Source: Rouxiella sp. S1S-2 (GTDB taxonomy: Bacteria > Pseudomonadota > Gammaproteobacteria > Enterobacterales > Enterobacteriaceae). From it: DNA of 64,000 bases. The stretch covers positions 62,001 to 126,000 of the forward strand of contig NZ_WFKL01000002.1 of NCBI RefSeq assembly GCF_009208105.1, in the 5' to 3' direction. This document shows positions 63,924 through 64,000 of the stretch, in pieces (positions within the stretch are counted from its first letter, which is position 1; each line of letters begins with the position of its first letter). A program made the position numbers and the translations under genes. The notes beneath the pieces were generated by a model that did no database searches, was not told the origin of the DNA, and was given only the letters and a program-made list of their open reading frames with translations.

Positions 63924-64000
63924 AGTAAATCTCGCTTTGTGACGAGGTTTAAATTTAGTCCTAATTTAGACTCGTTGCAAGATTTGCTACGTTTTACGTC

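Noticed and set aside
1..64000. CRISPR arrays, tRNA or rRNA genes.
   Set aside because: No regular repeat-spacer pattern, no cloverleaf with a CCA end and no rRNA sequence was found on reading both strands.

Overview
The window looks like accessory DNA from an Enterobacterales bacterium, in the broad neighbourhood of Serratia, Rahnella, Ewingella or Pantoea, and probably from a large plasmid. No core chromosomal genes, rRNA or tRNA are visible. Instead it carries a hok/mok/sok-type module, two HTH/RES pairs, a Phd/ParE-like pair, relics of two hipBA loci, a Cre-like recombinase with its own lox-like site, IS and Tn3 debris, and many catabolic or stress genes. The Enterobacterales placement is inferred from the hok family, NemR/NemA, a BhsA-like protein and the periplasmic glucose oxidation genes. 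The genus is a guess.

Layout. 0-1.6 kb: hok/mok/sok, a LysE-family remnant and a cold-shock gene. 3-8 kb: a TetR regulator divergent from an ene-reductase, two short-chain dehydrogenases, a small membrane protein and a zinc-free MDR oxidoreductase. 8.1-9.4 kb: a decayed IS3-family element. 9.6-11 kb: a convergent HTH antitoxin/RES toxin pair. 11.3-14.3 kb: a bacteriocin and polymorphic-toxin graveyard, with a broken secreted nuclease, two orphan toxin C-termini each with an immunity gene, and a 435-447 bp direct repeat. 14.3-16.5 kb: HAAS/PadR pair, monooxygenase, PEBP relic and tautomerase. 16.5-28 kb: a periplasmic sugar-acid oxidation block (three-subunit gluconate dehydrogenase and PQQ glucose dehydrogenase) around a tartrate/glycerate operon with its LysR regulator. 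28-32 kb: relics and AT-rich spacer.

32.16-39.44 kb holds the most interesting system, a compact RiPP gene cluster. A 50-residue precursor with a Gly-rich, His/Asn/Asp-rich, Cys-free tail is followed by a hairpin. Then come tightly overlapping genes for YcaO, TfuA, an HExxH-type putative peptide hydroxylase, a ThiS/MoaD-like sulfur carrier ending in Gly-Gly, an E1-like ThiF/MoeB-rhodanese fusion, an MFS exporter, a JmjC-type oxygenase and a SAM methyltransferase. This predicts a backbone-thioamidated, hydroxylated and possibly methylated peptide with a dedicated sulfur relay. I do not recognise it as a characterised product.

39.4-46 kb: a Tn3 transposase fragment, an IS3-family element, hipBA relics, the second convergent HTH/RES pair, and a Cre homologue. 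167 bp outside its start codon is a 13-8-13 bp site built like loxP. 46.8-59 kb: an electrophile and redox-stress region with NemR, NemA, a DJ-1/Hsp31-like protein, alpha/beta hydrolases, a semialdehyde dehydrogenase and several regulators. Six copies of one operator-like motif flank nemR, nemA and the DJ-1-like gene. 59.5-64 kb: a secreted subtilase with PKD and chitin-binding domains, a GNAT acetyltransferase and a Phd/ParE-like pair.
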